A DNA stretch of 64,000 nucleotides, taken from positions 32,069,934 to 32,133,933 of the forward strand of contig NC_053121.1 in the NCBI RefSeq assembly GCF_010015445.1. Direction: 5' to 3'. Shown piece after piece: positions 36,732 to 48,664 of the stretch. The position numbers were made by a program, and so were the translations under genes. The notes beneath the pieces were generated by a model. It had not been told where the DNA came from, ran no database searches, and worked only from the letters and a program-made list of their open reading frames with translations. Source of the DNA: Perca fluviatilis. Lineage: Eukaryota; Chordata; Actinopteri; Perciformes; Percidae. Position 1 is the stretch's first letter, and each line of letters starts with the position of its first letter.

Positions 36732-39700
36732 TATTTTAAATCGGTAAATATCTGATTAAAAAATAAGTAAATGAGCACACATCTTACTTGGCATTCTGCG
36801 CCAACTTTTGGTAATCAGTTCTCGAATTCTTTATCCTATACAGAAACTCTATATACCCAGCCTTACTCAGTACCTAACTTCTGTCATAAAATATTTCAAT
36901 TCTTATGGATGATTCCTTGGATCCATGTTTTCTCCCAATCTGTAACAATACCAAATCTTCACATTTAAATTTCACTGAATTAGGGTCCTAGGAGCCATTT
37001 CTTTTTAAGTAATTGGAATAATTAAACATAAGGAATGTTTAATTCAGTTGGACTGAATCAGTTGTCTCAACCAACTGCAAGTACTACAGCATTGATTAAC
37101 TAACTGTCCACTGTGCTGGCTTTCGGTATAGGCAGTATATCCATGGCTGTGATGCTGTGATGGCCCTTGACCCTCTGGATAAACCCTCATATCGAATCTC
37201 TTTGCCCGAGTGAAGGACGTGGCTGCAGTGTGTTATGTGGCCCGTGGAGCTGACCTGTCACTCTGTATCCATTTCCAGCATCCAATCTCGTCCACAAATG
37301 GTGGAGCTCGACCTCCCCCCTGGCCGTCGCCATGGAGACAGTCAGTCTGACCTGGAATGCCACTGTTCAGCACTACTGAGGGTTTCACTCCTCTTTCGGA
37401 AGAGCTGAAAGTATCAATTATGGCAGTACCAGCCACTTTATACACACCCCCAACCTGCAACCCCCTCAATCACATAACTCATGCAATCGGAACTCAAAAG
37501 GACACCAATTTCACCAGATTCCACTTTCTCAAATTGCAGGAAAACACACTTAACTGATGGGCCCTCCCGACTTGAGAGGGGCCATTGTTGTGCGCCTTGA
37601 CCCTCCACCCTACGCTCCGCCCCTCACCTTCCTCTGGCCTGTATCCCCTCCGTGTCACATAACAAGCTAAGAGCACACCTTTTTCCACCAGGCCAGCAGG
37701 CCCTCAACAGGCAATCCTTTGACAAGCTCGGGGCCTCTTTGGGCATCTGAAGGGCCATTCTCCAGGGTCAGGGACCACAGTGGAAAGTGTGTAAATGATA
37801 CCTGATGGCATGTAAAAAGATCATTTGATAGGTCTAGATGGACAGACATACCTGTCAACACTAGAGGACAACTGTACTGCACTGTAAGAGCTAAATTAAC
37901 TGGGACAACTGTGGGACCCTCACAATAACTGATATACACTTAGCTGATGTACACTTCATAGAGCTGCCCTCTTCAAGGCACAGCCACACCATAAGCTTAT
38001 AATACGGGACCTGCCTCTTTTGATATTGTACTGTAGTGAAGCAAGTTCCCTAACTCTTAGGACAGTTGCCCGCTTTTCCCTGTTGGTAATCCAGCATTGT
38101 TCCTATCAAAGTGGTTTAAAACGGGAGGAGTCAGACGTGAGATGTAGCCGGTATTTCATACATATTTTAAATGTTTTTTTTTTTTCATTTTGTATTTGTC
38201 AATCACTGCAAGTGAGATAAAAAAGGGCTGTTTGGGCCATGTTCTAAACCCAATGACAAATACAGAACCTCACATGAACCCTACTGTTTTTCTTCCAATC
38301 TGTACTCTTTTCTTGCATCTCTGTTCTGTTTAGTTAACCAGACATTCCTTAAAAGTACTCTCCAAGAGAAAAAGGAATGTAAGAGTGAGTAACAAAGGAG
38401 GATAGAGGATTTATAAAAAAAAAAGTTCCTACCTCACAGCTCCCTTCTTAACTATAACAAGCCCTAACCTTAACCAAACCGTAGTTCCCCTGTGCAGATG
38501 TTGTAGAAATTAAATACAAACATTGGCACTGACTGTAATCCAGGGTTTTGCAGAATCGTCCAGTCGTCTGCGGATATGGTTGCATTTTCCTACACAGTTT
38601 TCTATCTGTTCTGGAGGGAAAGATGCTTGTCACACTACATTTTCAGAAAATGCACAACATCACATTGGAAAACAGGCCACAACAGGGAAAAGCATGCGAA
38701 CAGAAGCACTTTTTCAACACCTTTAAGCTCCCCATTCCTTTTTTTGGATTGCTGTACAACCAATTTACTTGTATTATATGTCTTTATCTGTTGTTAATCT
38801 GTGCTACCATGTCAATTTAGACACTAAAGTTTGCCGTTAGCTATTTTTAACCAACGTTGAAGCAGCAATAGTTAATAAGTGTGTAATCCTAACAACGGTA
38901 CCTCACGATTATTCCATTGGCCTGTGTGTGTTTACCTAAGGTGATTCACAGAGCTGTGCTGTGAAACTTTGCCAGTGTATCGAGAAACCTTTGAGGTGTA
39001 TAACTGCATGTGCAGTTACGTTTGCTTTGGTTTTCAATCTCTCCATCATCACTGAGAGACATTCCTCAACACACTGAGTAGGAAGCACAGTATGTAATTT
39101 GCGCTGTCTGAAAGAACTATTCAACTCGGCTTAGCTGCTCCAAATCTGATGGGGAAGTTCCTAAAAAAAGACCAGTGATTTAGGAAAAGAGGTCAGCGAT
39201 CACCACATAAATCACCTTACCACGGCAAAGGATTGCCCAGGAGCAGATGTGTCTTTGGCACTTGGCACAGGATTGCTCTACTGGATCAAAAAAAAAATAA
39301 AAGCCCAACCCTCAGACCATAAACATGTCCTTCCTCAACCCCAAACGGAGGCTACAGCAGCACAGCGTGCCTCCCTCCAGCCCTCCCTCATTCTCTCTGT
39401 TTCAACACATCCCTCTCTCGACTTCCTTCCTGCCCCACCCATTGAATTTTAATACCTGCCTGTCATGTTTTCTTCTCTTTTTTTTTTTTTTTTCTCTACC
39501 TCCCCCCTCCTTCACCAGACCCTTGCTGCGTATCTAGTAATTACCAGAGCACTGAGAAAACCCTTTCATTTAAAGGATTGGCAATTATCTCAGTGGAACA
39601 CAATAAAATGGCTTCCCCTCAAGAGGAAGGGGAAGTTTTAGCTGCGGTACGCCGCTGCATGTCGCACCGCCTTGCTCTTGAAGTGGGAGCAGAGGTGGAG

Positions 39701-40384
39701 GTCCTGAAGGAGGTGTATTTTTTACGTTTTTATTTGTTTTCCTCCCTCATCTCCTCTTGCTCAGATATTTGATAATCAAAGAGTAGCCTGGGAAACAATG
39801 CTGGGTCAAGTGGTGGGATTTTATTGCCGGTGTGATTTGTTCCTTCTTGTTGTTAGGTCGCCACTCTTAAAATATGAACGCAGCTTAAATTGAAAAAGGG
39901 TGAAATAGCAACCTTTAACCAGCCTTGATTTAGAGCTGTGGCCTCCTGTTCACCTCCAGGGGAATCTATAAAGTTGTTCAGGCCATTGTAAATAACACTT
40001 TTATGGCACTGTGGGGAGAGTTTGATCCTAACGCCTCATTGGGACCAACACCCCTGTCAGGTAGATCAGTCGGTTTTGCCTCTTTTTTAGAGCAGCAGCA
40101 AATGATACTCTGACAAAGCACACAAAAATGTAAATGAGCATAAAGTAGTAAAATCGACTATTTGGGGAAGTGTGGAAAAGGGAGACTGTTGGATTTGGCT
40201 GAGGGAGCTGCTTTTAGTGATTCAGGCTGTGTAAATGTAGAACGTATTTGACTTAGAATTCATAGAAGACGTGTTAAAAATGTGATCACTTACCCAGATG
40301 TGATAATGCAGCTAGTTAGTAGCAGTAGCAGCCTGCATTTATCAGAGCAGCAGTTTTCATTGGTTTGAGTAGTCAAAGATATAA
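36732..40384. other. unique intron, no exon recognised
   Basis: Mostly unique sequence. T15 run near 39479-39493. A frame starting at 39608 (ASPQEEGEVLAAVRRCMSH) stays open for about 55 codons but resembles no protein I know. Confidence 0.4.
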
Positions 40385-40735
40385 GAAATGCACCGATCCA
40401 ACTTTTTTTTTCCTCCCGACACTGATTCCAGTACCTTAACACAGGCTATTCACTGATACTGAGCACCTACCCGATGCCAGTGCCCTCTTTTTTTTCCACA
40501 TTTAAAATATTTCACTGTTACTCATTGAAATAATTTTTATGTAAGTTAACATGAGGCCAAGTACTGCTGCGCCACTAAAAACTGAGTTGGCAGCACGCCG
40601 TGACTGTATAAATGTAACTAGCGGCAGAAACAATACATTTTTATAATATACATACTGTATTTATTAGCAGCGGTCTTGTTATGACCAATACCAGATCCAC
40701 TTAATAAGGTCAGTATTGGCACCAACACTGAATCG
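40385..40735. mobile_element. diverged hAT MITE (GATGCACCGAT type)
   Basis: Starts AAATGCACCGATCCAACTTT, contains CCCGACACTGATTCCAGTAC and GATACTGAGCACC, and its right part reads ATACCAGATCCACTTAAT ... TATTGGCACCAACACTGAAT. This matches a dispersed fish repeat whose consensus starts GGGATGCACCGAT. The ends are degraded and no target duplication is visible. Confidence 0.5.
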
Positions 40736-43700
40736 CTTGTTTAAGAGTCCGTTCAGCCAAATTACAAAAAATAAATAAATACCCCAATACAATGGAGCCA
40801 TTTGAAAAATGACAATTAAAAAATTCAACATGTCTGTTGATATGAATAGTATTATCGTCCACAGTACATATTGTGAACACTTTCCATATTTCTTTTGTGG
40901 TAAGTAGTTCCAGTGTGCTTGACAGCAAGAGATCCGTGGAGTATTCAGAGACACAAGGACATTATTTGTGTTGTTGATGTTGTTTTTTCAGTGCTGTGAG
41001 CAAAATTCCATTCACCACTACTGTGTAGGGCTGACCGTAGAAATGTTAGAAGCAAATATATCAAAACCTAGTCAAGAAAAAGTAAAGCTCTGCATATATA
41101 CCACTGTATATCACAGATAAATACTGTTTTATCTCTATCTATGTTACTTAGTTTTTTCACGTGTTATCGCTCCCTGCTTCACCTGTCCAAGAAAAGCATG
41201 TCAGCAAATAGTTTTTACTGGAAGAACCGCATGGCGGCTGGTGTTGAGTTCCTACCCCTGTGTCGTCTCAGCATTGAGCTAGCTTTGTGTTTTCACAAGC
41301 GCCTCGGTGCTGCTTCTACCCGCCTCGCAGCCCCACCTGTCGTTTTTGCCGCCGGCCCGGAGAGAGAGGCAAAGTTTGGCTGGAACAGCTGGTTGCCTTG
41401 GCAACACTTTGTGCCACCGCAGCGGATTGGAACAGGAACTGGCCTATCCATGTCAGTCTGCAGGCAGGATCTGGGCCATGCCTTGTGTTAACAGATTATC
41501 TGATTTCCATTCAGACAGCTCGGGTATCGGCCCCACTCCTCCGCTCTCTGGAAAAGTGACCCCAGCCAGCCTCTTTCTGAAAGCCCCCAGAGCCCTCCTC
41601 TCTTCTCCCATTTCCTGTCTTAATTACGCACTCCTTTGTGCCGTTGTTGTTGTTTTTTCTTCCTTACCTTCTCCTCCCCTGCCTCCCCTTCTACTTCTCT
41701 TGATCCCTCATCCCCTCCCTTCGAACTGTCGGTCTCTCACTCTCTGTTTTGTGAAGAGATGAGGACTAAGATTTTAAAATTTGACGTCTGTTGCGGGGAC
41801 CGTCCTTGGCTCTCCCCCACCCACGCCGCCATCCACAACCCAGCTCCCCTTCTCCCTTCCATCGTCTCTCCACCTGAAAGGGAATACTGTGTTTCTGATG
41901 CATAAAAGGCTTGGCGCTGTCAACAGAATGAATCCACCAGGGCACATGGAAAACATACTCAGAGCTGCAGCTACAGTTTCTCTGAAAGGGGATAGAGGAA
42001 GAGGAAGAGGAGGGTGGATGGGTGAGTGAGGGAGGCAGCTGGAAGGGATTACTGTGCAGTTTCATAGGCAGCACAATTACAAACATACCAAGTGTTAACT
42101 TGGCTGTGCAGCATAACACCAATGATGATGCTTTGGCTCTGGAATTGGGACAAACCTTTTTTTTTTTTTTTTTTTTTGGTATGCACGTGTGTGTTCAGGG
42201 GTGTTCACAGCTGTGCATAGTTACACACAACTACTTGAATCGCTTCACGGGTAAATTAAAGGCTCTTGGTGAAAGAAAACATTTAGAGGTGTTGTAAACA
42301 CAATGGGCATGTAAACCAAGTGGGCATCTCTGCTGTGACAAAAACAGGTTTGTCGCCATCCTGCACCGGATCCAGTTACCAAGCCAGGGCATTGAGGCGA
42401 GGCCAAGAGAGGGTGACCTTGTCTGTGGCGAAATCTGACACAGGTTTTCACATGCTGGGTGGGGGATTTTTTTCCCTCTATCTCCCTCCCTCTCCCTTTC
42501 TCTTTCTTGTTATCTCCTACAGTAGGTGGCTAATTGCTCTGATGTTGTAGATTACATTTAGCGTGCAGCTCTTATTGTTAGTGTGCAGTGCAGTAAGACG
42601 TAAAAGCACATACGGTTGAACTGTATTCAAGGTTGCTAGAGTCAGATCACTTTGATTAATTTTTGGTAGTTGTACATTGCGCTTTCCCAAGTTACTAAAC
42701 TATATTTCTATTTACACTGGATGCAAGTTTTCAGCAGTTTATTCTCCACCCCAAATGTAGTAGCTAAATAAAACCTTAATAATCCCTGAAGATGTATGAG
42801 TCAGAGCTCAGAAAAGAGAGAAGTCATAGAAAGATTTGAAAACCAGCCATAGAAGCATAAACACCACTCAACAGAACGGGTTCCTTCAGCTGGTGTAACT
42901 CATGATCCTGTTGACAGAGTTTTTTTCAAAATTTTTCAAAGTAAAGTTGTCTTGTGACTTCCTATCGGTGCTAACCTCTTCTTTAAAGCATTATGGCTTG
43001 TAGCCTAGCTTGGGAAGGGTAAGCTCCGTTAACACAGAGTTAACAAACTGGCTTTTGGCTGTGTTTGCATCACAGCAAACAAGCTAATGGGGCTAAGCAA
43101 CCCATATTAATGTTACCTTGTGGCCAGCTGCTATCTGCTGCTAAGTTAGCTCACAGCATGACAGGGATAGTTAGGTGACAACAAGCGTACTACAAAGTTG
43201 GTCATATTAATAAGTGGTGAAATAATTAGGTCCTAATCAACAAAGAATTGTTCATGTCTGTTAAAGCCAACTACTGTTGTCCAAGAGCTTCCAATATGGC
43301 TGCCAAAGTATGTCATCTACTGCCCGCTGTACTTCCTCTTCGTCAACAACTTTGGGTCATTAATATGGTGACAACTGTAACGTTTAGCCATATACCAATA
43401 ATAAGGCATGCTATTAACTATGTTAGCTAATGCTAATTACTTACAGTTTTTCAGTATCATCTTTGAACAGACGTAGTTGTCCTCACTGAAGAGACTGAAG
43501 TTGTTAGCTTAATCCATCCAGAAAATGTAACTAGATTTGAATGTTTGGGCCATCCTCAAAGTGTCTTAAAAGTGTATTGTAGCATTGCGTAAATGTAGGC
43601 ACTCGGTAGCAGGAACATTAGAGTGAAAAGGTGTTTTGGGGGACAGAGGCGGTGCTCAGGATCAATCAGTTGTCTGTCCATTGGACTCTATGTCAGGTTT

Positions 43701-43879
43701 TATTGCCCTGGCAACAGCTGTGTCATGTGTTTATGTGACTTCCATTTACTTTAGTCTAAAGCTTTGGTCTTTTGCAAATAAAAGTGTTCTTACTAGAACT
43801 ACAAACTAGTTATGTACAATAGTTCAACCATGTCTCCATTATTTTTATTCAATTATTATAAAGACATATAAACATGCTC
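40736..43879. other. unique intron with pyrimidine-rich block
   Basis: A GC-richer patch (41220-41560) and a pyrimidine-rich block (41640-41760) are unique. A T18 run lies near 42159-42177. The stretch 42950-43620 resembles dispersed fish sequence (TTAGCTAATGCTAAT words) but I see no element ends. No exon recognised. Confidence 0.4.
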
Positions 43880-44090
43880 TCTTTTTTTCAGTCCAAAACC
43901 CAAAAATATTGAATGAACTATTATACGTATGAAACAGAAAAACACTGAATCGTCACATTAAAAAAAACTACAACCAGCTATTGTTCAATATTTTTCTTTG
44001 ACAAATTACTTGAAAAACTAATTGCTTATAAAAACAATTGTTAGCAATTTTCTGTTTATCAACTAATTGATCAGTAAAGTAATCAGTACT
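43880..44090 (+). mobile_element. partial hAT-type MITE (CTGCAACTAA family)
   Basis: CAGTCCAAAACCCAAAAATATT, TCGTCACATT and ACAACCAGC lead to TTTGACAAATTACTTGAAAA and TTCTGTTTATCAACTAATTG, the 3' half of the MITE family also seen near 10891. Both termini are lost. Confidence 0.55.
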
Positions 44091-44276
44091 TCTGACTCTA
44101 CAGTATACACTGCTGACAGTATGAAAGGTGTCTTGGCGGACATTATAATAGAGGGACTGGGCAGGTGAGAAAGAGAGAAGAGGGATAGATGCTCTCCCTC
44201 TTCTCTCTGTCTTTTTCCCTCTATGTCTTACTCCAGCTTGGGGTGTCTCTATTAACACGTCCGCTATTTTCTCTCT

Positions 44277-44280
<4 letters not shown>

Positions 44281-44314
<34 letters not shown>
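44281..44314. repeat. (AC)n microsatellite
   Basis: Pure AC array of about 34 bp, inverted relative to the GT array at 44524. Confidence 0.95.
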
Positions 44315-44317
<3 letters not shown>

Positions 44318-44517
44318 CATGTATAGACACACTCCTGTCTCTCACCCTGGCCCAGTCTCAGCTCAGGATGAGCGTAAACAAGCTAATGTTTAGATTTCAC
44401 GGAAGTGGAAACTTATCCGGTCGAGTCGGCTCTGTCACTCAGCAACGCGCCTGTTTATGTTTGTCTCTTCAGTAAGTATCTGCGAGTGGCAGCATATGTG
44501 AGTGTAGTCTCTCTGTG

Positions 44518-44523
<6 letters not shown>

Positions 44524-44570
<47 letters not shown>
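44524..44570. repeat. (GT)n microsatellite
   Basis: Pure GT array of about 47 bp, 210 bp from a complementary AC array. Confidence 0.95.
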
Positions 44571-44571
<1 letters not shown>

Positions 44572-45034
44572 GCACACATTCCTTAAAATTAAGCCTTTGT
44601 GTATGCGCACAGGTTATTGAAGGCCTACACTGACATTGAGCAGGGCCTCGAGTCGTAATGATGATGGAGATGTCAGCAGTACAGGTGATAATGCTCTTGT
44701 TGATTTTGTTATATAGTGCTGTAACTGTACCCTTTTGTAATCAAGAGAGACAAAATCAATACTTAAACTGTTTTAGACTACTTAATCAGAGGTATGTCAA
44801 CCTTTTTTATTCCACCATCTTACAGCCTTTTAAAATATGTGATGCAACGCTGGCCTGCAAAATAAATGTATTTTAATGGTGCAAAAGTATTGCTGTTTGA
44901 AATATTTTGCAACACTGAACCAAGACACTCTCATATTTGGGAGGGGTGCTGCATTCCTTGAGTAATTCATTTTTTTTATCTTCCATTTTTGGCCTTTTTT
45001 TTTTCATCATACTTTGGAAAAAATATGTAATTAG
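44571..45034. other. intronic sequence, nothing recognised
   Basis: AT-rich, non-coding. Confidence 0.4.
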
Positions 45035-45818
45035 TAAGGTTGTCAAAATGAACGCGATAATAACGAGTTAACGCAAATTCCTTTTAACACCAAAAATCTT
45101 TTGGATGTGCGCTTAGCAAACGCGTGTTCTGTGATTTGGGCTTCGGGCCGCTCCATAGTTTGGGAAATCAGGAAGCGATGCAGCAGTAACGTTGTAGATG
45201 GCTAGCAGAAACCATTAAGTGCTCTGTCATAACATCCAGGGGATCAATAAACCCGCCGTCTGGCTCGCCACGCCATCCGCGGTCTGATCTACGAGTACAC
45301 CCGCGGTGTGCTGAAGTTGTTCTGGAGAACGTGATCCGTGATGCCGTCACCTAACACCGAGCATGCCAAGAGGAAGAAGGTGATCGCCATGGATGTGGTG
45401 TACGCTCTGAAGAGGCAGGGCCGCACCCTGTACAGCTTCCAAGGTTAAACCCGATCATGAATCACAAATAAAAGTTCTGTTATTACGTAATTTTTAACTA
45501 AATCAATGATCATTAAAAAGTAGCTCATGAAACAATCCTCCTTGAGAATAAATGGATAAACAAAAATCCCTTTGAGATGGTTCTCTCGACAAGACTAAAG
45601 GTATTTGCATGTACTGTCGATGAGAATTGAGTTACCACGTATACGTTGAGTCTCAAATACCACTTTGGCATTAAAAACTTGAAAAGTATCCCTTTTGAAG
45701 TTTAGAATAGATATAAGATGTGCGATCAATTTGCGATTAATCGAGATTAATCACGAGTTATCTATGGACAATCATGCGATTAATTGCGATTAAATATTTC
45801 AATCGATTGATAGCCCTA
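45035..45818. mobile_element. non-autonomous DNA repeat carrying a histone H4 fragment
   Basis: Left end TAAGGTTGTCAAAATGAACG, right end ATCGATTGATAGCCCTA: imperfect inverted termini (9 of 12 matching). Direct repeats ATTAG (or TAATTAG, counting the terminal TA) lie at 45030-45034 and 45819-45823. The right part has clustered GCGATTAAT words (GCGATTAATCGAGATTAATC), typical of a widespread fish repeat whose ends read TAGGGCTGTCAA. The middle is a damaged histone H4 coding sequence. Confidence 0.65.
45206..45448 (+). pseudogene. histone H4 pseudogene fragment
   Basis: Matches histone H4 from about KVLRDNIQG to the stop codon. Recognisable runs: AACATCCAGGGGATC (NIQGI), GTCTGGCTCGCC (RLAR), then [34 protein letters not shown] and a TAA at 45446-45448. 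Damage: the N-terminal tail is absent or unrecognisable; about 12 nt are lost around the GGVKRIS segment; one base is missing in the VFLEN codons; one base is gained in the VTYTEH codons, which creates a TAA; and the end reads SFQG instead of GFGG. The histone 3' stem-loop is not seen. It was derived from a normal H4 gene and sits inside a transposon-like repeat. Not functional. Confidence 0.85.
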
Positions 45819-46819
45819 ATTAGGAAACACGTTAATAATGGCTGAGGGGGGTCGCACTCAGTGAAGAGAAGTTTATTTACAGACATCAAACTATATTTGG
45901 CTGTCCAGCCTTCAGCACTGTCACAACTATGCAGTACAGTTGTTTCTTAAATAGCAAAAAAAAGGTGATTCCCTGTAAACACGCTAAGATATTGGTCGAT
46001 GAAGAATTGTTTCTACCGACCAGGCAGTCTTCGGTTTCCATTTATTTCACCACAGTATACAAGTGACTTGCAACGACTTGCTTGAGGTAATGTATCACAG
46101 TGAAACTGTGTATCTGATTCAAAAAGTCTGCACTGTTAACATAAGAGATGCAATAATTGTAGACATAATTGAGGATTGTCTTATCTCAAGCGAGTTTAAA
46201 GTGGATTTTAAGGCGATATAGAAATGAAAAAAAGCCCATGGCTGTTTTCAAAGTAATATACTGTTAGCTTTGGTAAATGGACGACAATAATGTTATAAAT
46301 AGGTAATCTGTTGCAAAATATGCAAGAACACTGGTATAGTCCTTTAAAATGGCCAGAGGTGCAAGGTGAATCTCAGCCTTGTGGCTTTGTCAAATTCTTC
46401 AAAGCAATAATCCCTGAAGTCCTCCTCTTTTCTTTCTTTTTTTTTCCACCACTACATGAAGAGGACGACAAGGGCTGTCAGAGAAACACAAAGCACTTAG
46501 GATTGCATGTTAGGAGCCGCCTGAATGGCACCAGGCCTAACGAGAGCCCGGCAGGGACCCCGAGGTGGGCCTGGCACCTGCAGTCTGTCTCTGGGAGGAA
46601 GTGGGGGCTCTGTGTGTGGGTGGGTGTGTGTAGGAAGGGGATTGGAGGCTTTTGTAAAATGCCAATCTGGATTCTACGGTATGCATAAGCGCATTTTAAG
46701 TTATAATTTGTTGCATAGTTCAGTATTTCTCTACCTGAAATAGTGGTTATTAGTGATTATGTGCCTCAGAATTGTTGTTTCTAACCTCTCTATCAGAATT
46801 CATACTTTATTTGGAATAG
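45819..46819. other. intronic sequence, nothing recognised
   Basis: Non-coding. A GC-richer patch at 46520-46640 has an open frame without family resemblance. Confidence 0.4.
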
Positions 46820-47123
46820 AGCTGCAACGATTACTCGACTGTCAGGAAAATAATTATGTTCCAGCCTCTCAAAATTAGGATTTTTCTTATTTCTAAATTA
46901 ACTAAACACCTTTCGGTTTTGGAATGTTTGTCGAAAAAAAAAATGAATTTGACGATGCCACTTTTGGCTTCCTGAACTTGTGATGGGCCTTTTTTTTTAA
47001 AGTTTTTTAGTTTTTTTTTTTTTTTTCAGTATTCCGATGTTTTATAGACTTAATTGGTTATTGATTGAGAAATTATTTGGTGGATTTATCGATGCAAAAA
47101 ATATTCCTTAGTCGCGGCCCTGA
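46820..47123. mobile_element. diverged hAT-type MITE (TAGGGCTGCAACTAA family)
   Basis: Left end TAGAGCTGCAACGATTACTC. Right end TTAGTCGCGGCCCTGA, the degraded inverse. T-rich interior. No target duplication remains. Confidence 0.6.
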
Positions 47124-47142
47124 TTTTAAGTTATTCACTCAA

Positions 47143-48509
47143 TAGTCTAGCTTTGCCAGACCTTCCTCCAAGGCGCTGCGGAGGAGGGTCTGGCTAGTCT
47201 ACACAACATTCCAGGATGGGAGAAAAACGTGCTCTGGTTTATTGGCATTTCTTTAAACCAATCACGATCGCTATGGGCAGCGCTGAGCTCCGCACGGAGC
47301 CGTTGCAAAATAGCCTAGGGAAGGAACTAGGGCTGGGCGATAAATCGATTTTATCGATTAACTCGAATGTGTAGTTAACGTGGATTTGTTTAAATTAAAA
47401 ATCGATTTTCTCCTTTACATCCGCCGACGCTCCCCTCTGGGCTCCAGTAGCTCCGAACGGGCTCATCCCTCCCCCCGCGCGGTTGCCATAGAGATACACA
47501 AACAACATGGCAGCGACAGGGACTAACATTAATTATTTTCTGAACCAGTCGTTTCATTACTTAGCTACTTATCTGTAATCTCCGCCGAAATGACCGGCCG
47601 CTCGCGGTGCACTGTCCCCAGCTGAGAGTCACCTATTCTCGGATAACTGAACCACCAGCTGACCTGAAGGAGCACCATGCGGGGCACCAGAGGCGGTGTT
47701 AAGGAACTCTTTTGCGGCTCAACACATCTACTAAATGCCGCTGATACAACCGAGCTGTAACAGAGGTCTGTAGCGGCTTAAACAACTTGCAATCGCCGCT
47801 GTGTAGCACGGAGCTCCGCTTCGACGTTTGTTTTTATCGCTACGAAGGAGCTTGCTACAGGTATGCTACATTCAAGAGACCATGGGATGTTAACGTACGT
47901 TACTCAGCAACAGGTGAAAATAGGGGAAGGTTGCGCAATAACGTTAAAATGATTTGAACTTTTAGCGAGGAACGAGAAGTGAATTACCTGTATATGTGAA
48001 AACAGCTTTATCTCACGCATCCGTTTTGTTGTTGTTGAATATATAGCCCCAAAAAAAAAAAAACTCAAACCAATTTATATTTCCACAAAATTGGCATGAA
48101 TAATCATAATGGTATACATGCCCCATGTGTGTGCGTGTGTATATGAGTCAAAACCAAATAAAACTTGTTTTGAACATTTTCTTTGTCATCTGCAGATTGA
48201 TTTTAAGTAGAGGGAGAAAAAAATCGATTTAAATCTTAAATCAGATTTTTTTTTTTAATCAGGGATATTTTTTTTTTCCATATCGCCCAGCCCTAGAAGG
48301 AACTTGTTTTGGTGGAACGTGTACGTTCAAAAGTTGTTTTAGTCGTGTGAGAGAAAACTCAGATTGGACAGATAGTCTAGCTAGCTGTCTGGATTTACCC
48401 TGCAGAGATCTGAGGAGCAGTTAACCATAGTCCTCACAAATCGATCACAGTTTAAAATTCCTGCGGCACCCGAGCAATCCCGGAATTTGAACGTCAAGGA
48501 TATAGACTA
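47143..48509 (-). mobile_element. non-autonomous DNA transposon (TAGTCTA termini), copy 2, split
   Basis: Same family as 9377-9764, opposite orientation. Left part 47143-47327 (TAGTCTAGCTTTGCCAGACC ... GTGCTCTGGTTTATTGGCAT), right part 48304-48509 (GAGAGAAAACTCAGATTGGA, CAGAGATCTGAGGAGCAGTT, TATAGACTA). It is interrupted by the 968-bp hAT at 47328-48295 and its target duplication. Confidence 0.75.
47328..48295. mobile_element. hAT element nested in another transposon
   Basis: Perfect 15-bp terminal inverted repeats TAGGGCTGGGCGATA ... TATCGCCCAGCCCTA. Perfect 8-bp target duplication GAAGGAAC (47320-47327, 48296-48303). The sub-terminal AAATCGATTTTATCGATT words at the left are mirrored by AAAATCGATTTAAATC at the right. 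The 968-bp interior is GC-richer (CCGCCGACGCTCCCCTCTGG) with no transposase frame. A young-looking, non-autonomous copy. Confidence 0.9.
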
Positions 48510-48582
48510 CTCTCTCAATATCAGATTCACTGATGATACTGGTGTCACCAAGACACCAAGATCATTCCTCCAAGTCCTCACA

Positions 48583-48589
<7 letters not shown>

Positions 48590-48663
<74 letters not shown>
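48590..48663. repeat. (CA)n microsatellite
   Basis: CA array of about 72 bp. Confidence 0.95.

Positions 48664-48664
<1 letters not shown>

Noticed and set aside
45206..45448. A working histone H4 gene
   Set aside because: It lacks a recognisable N-terminal tail, has indels and an in-frame TAA, and no 3' histone stem-loop.
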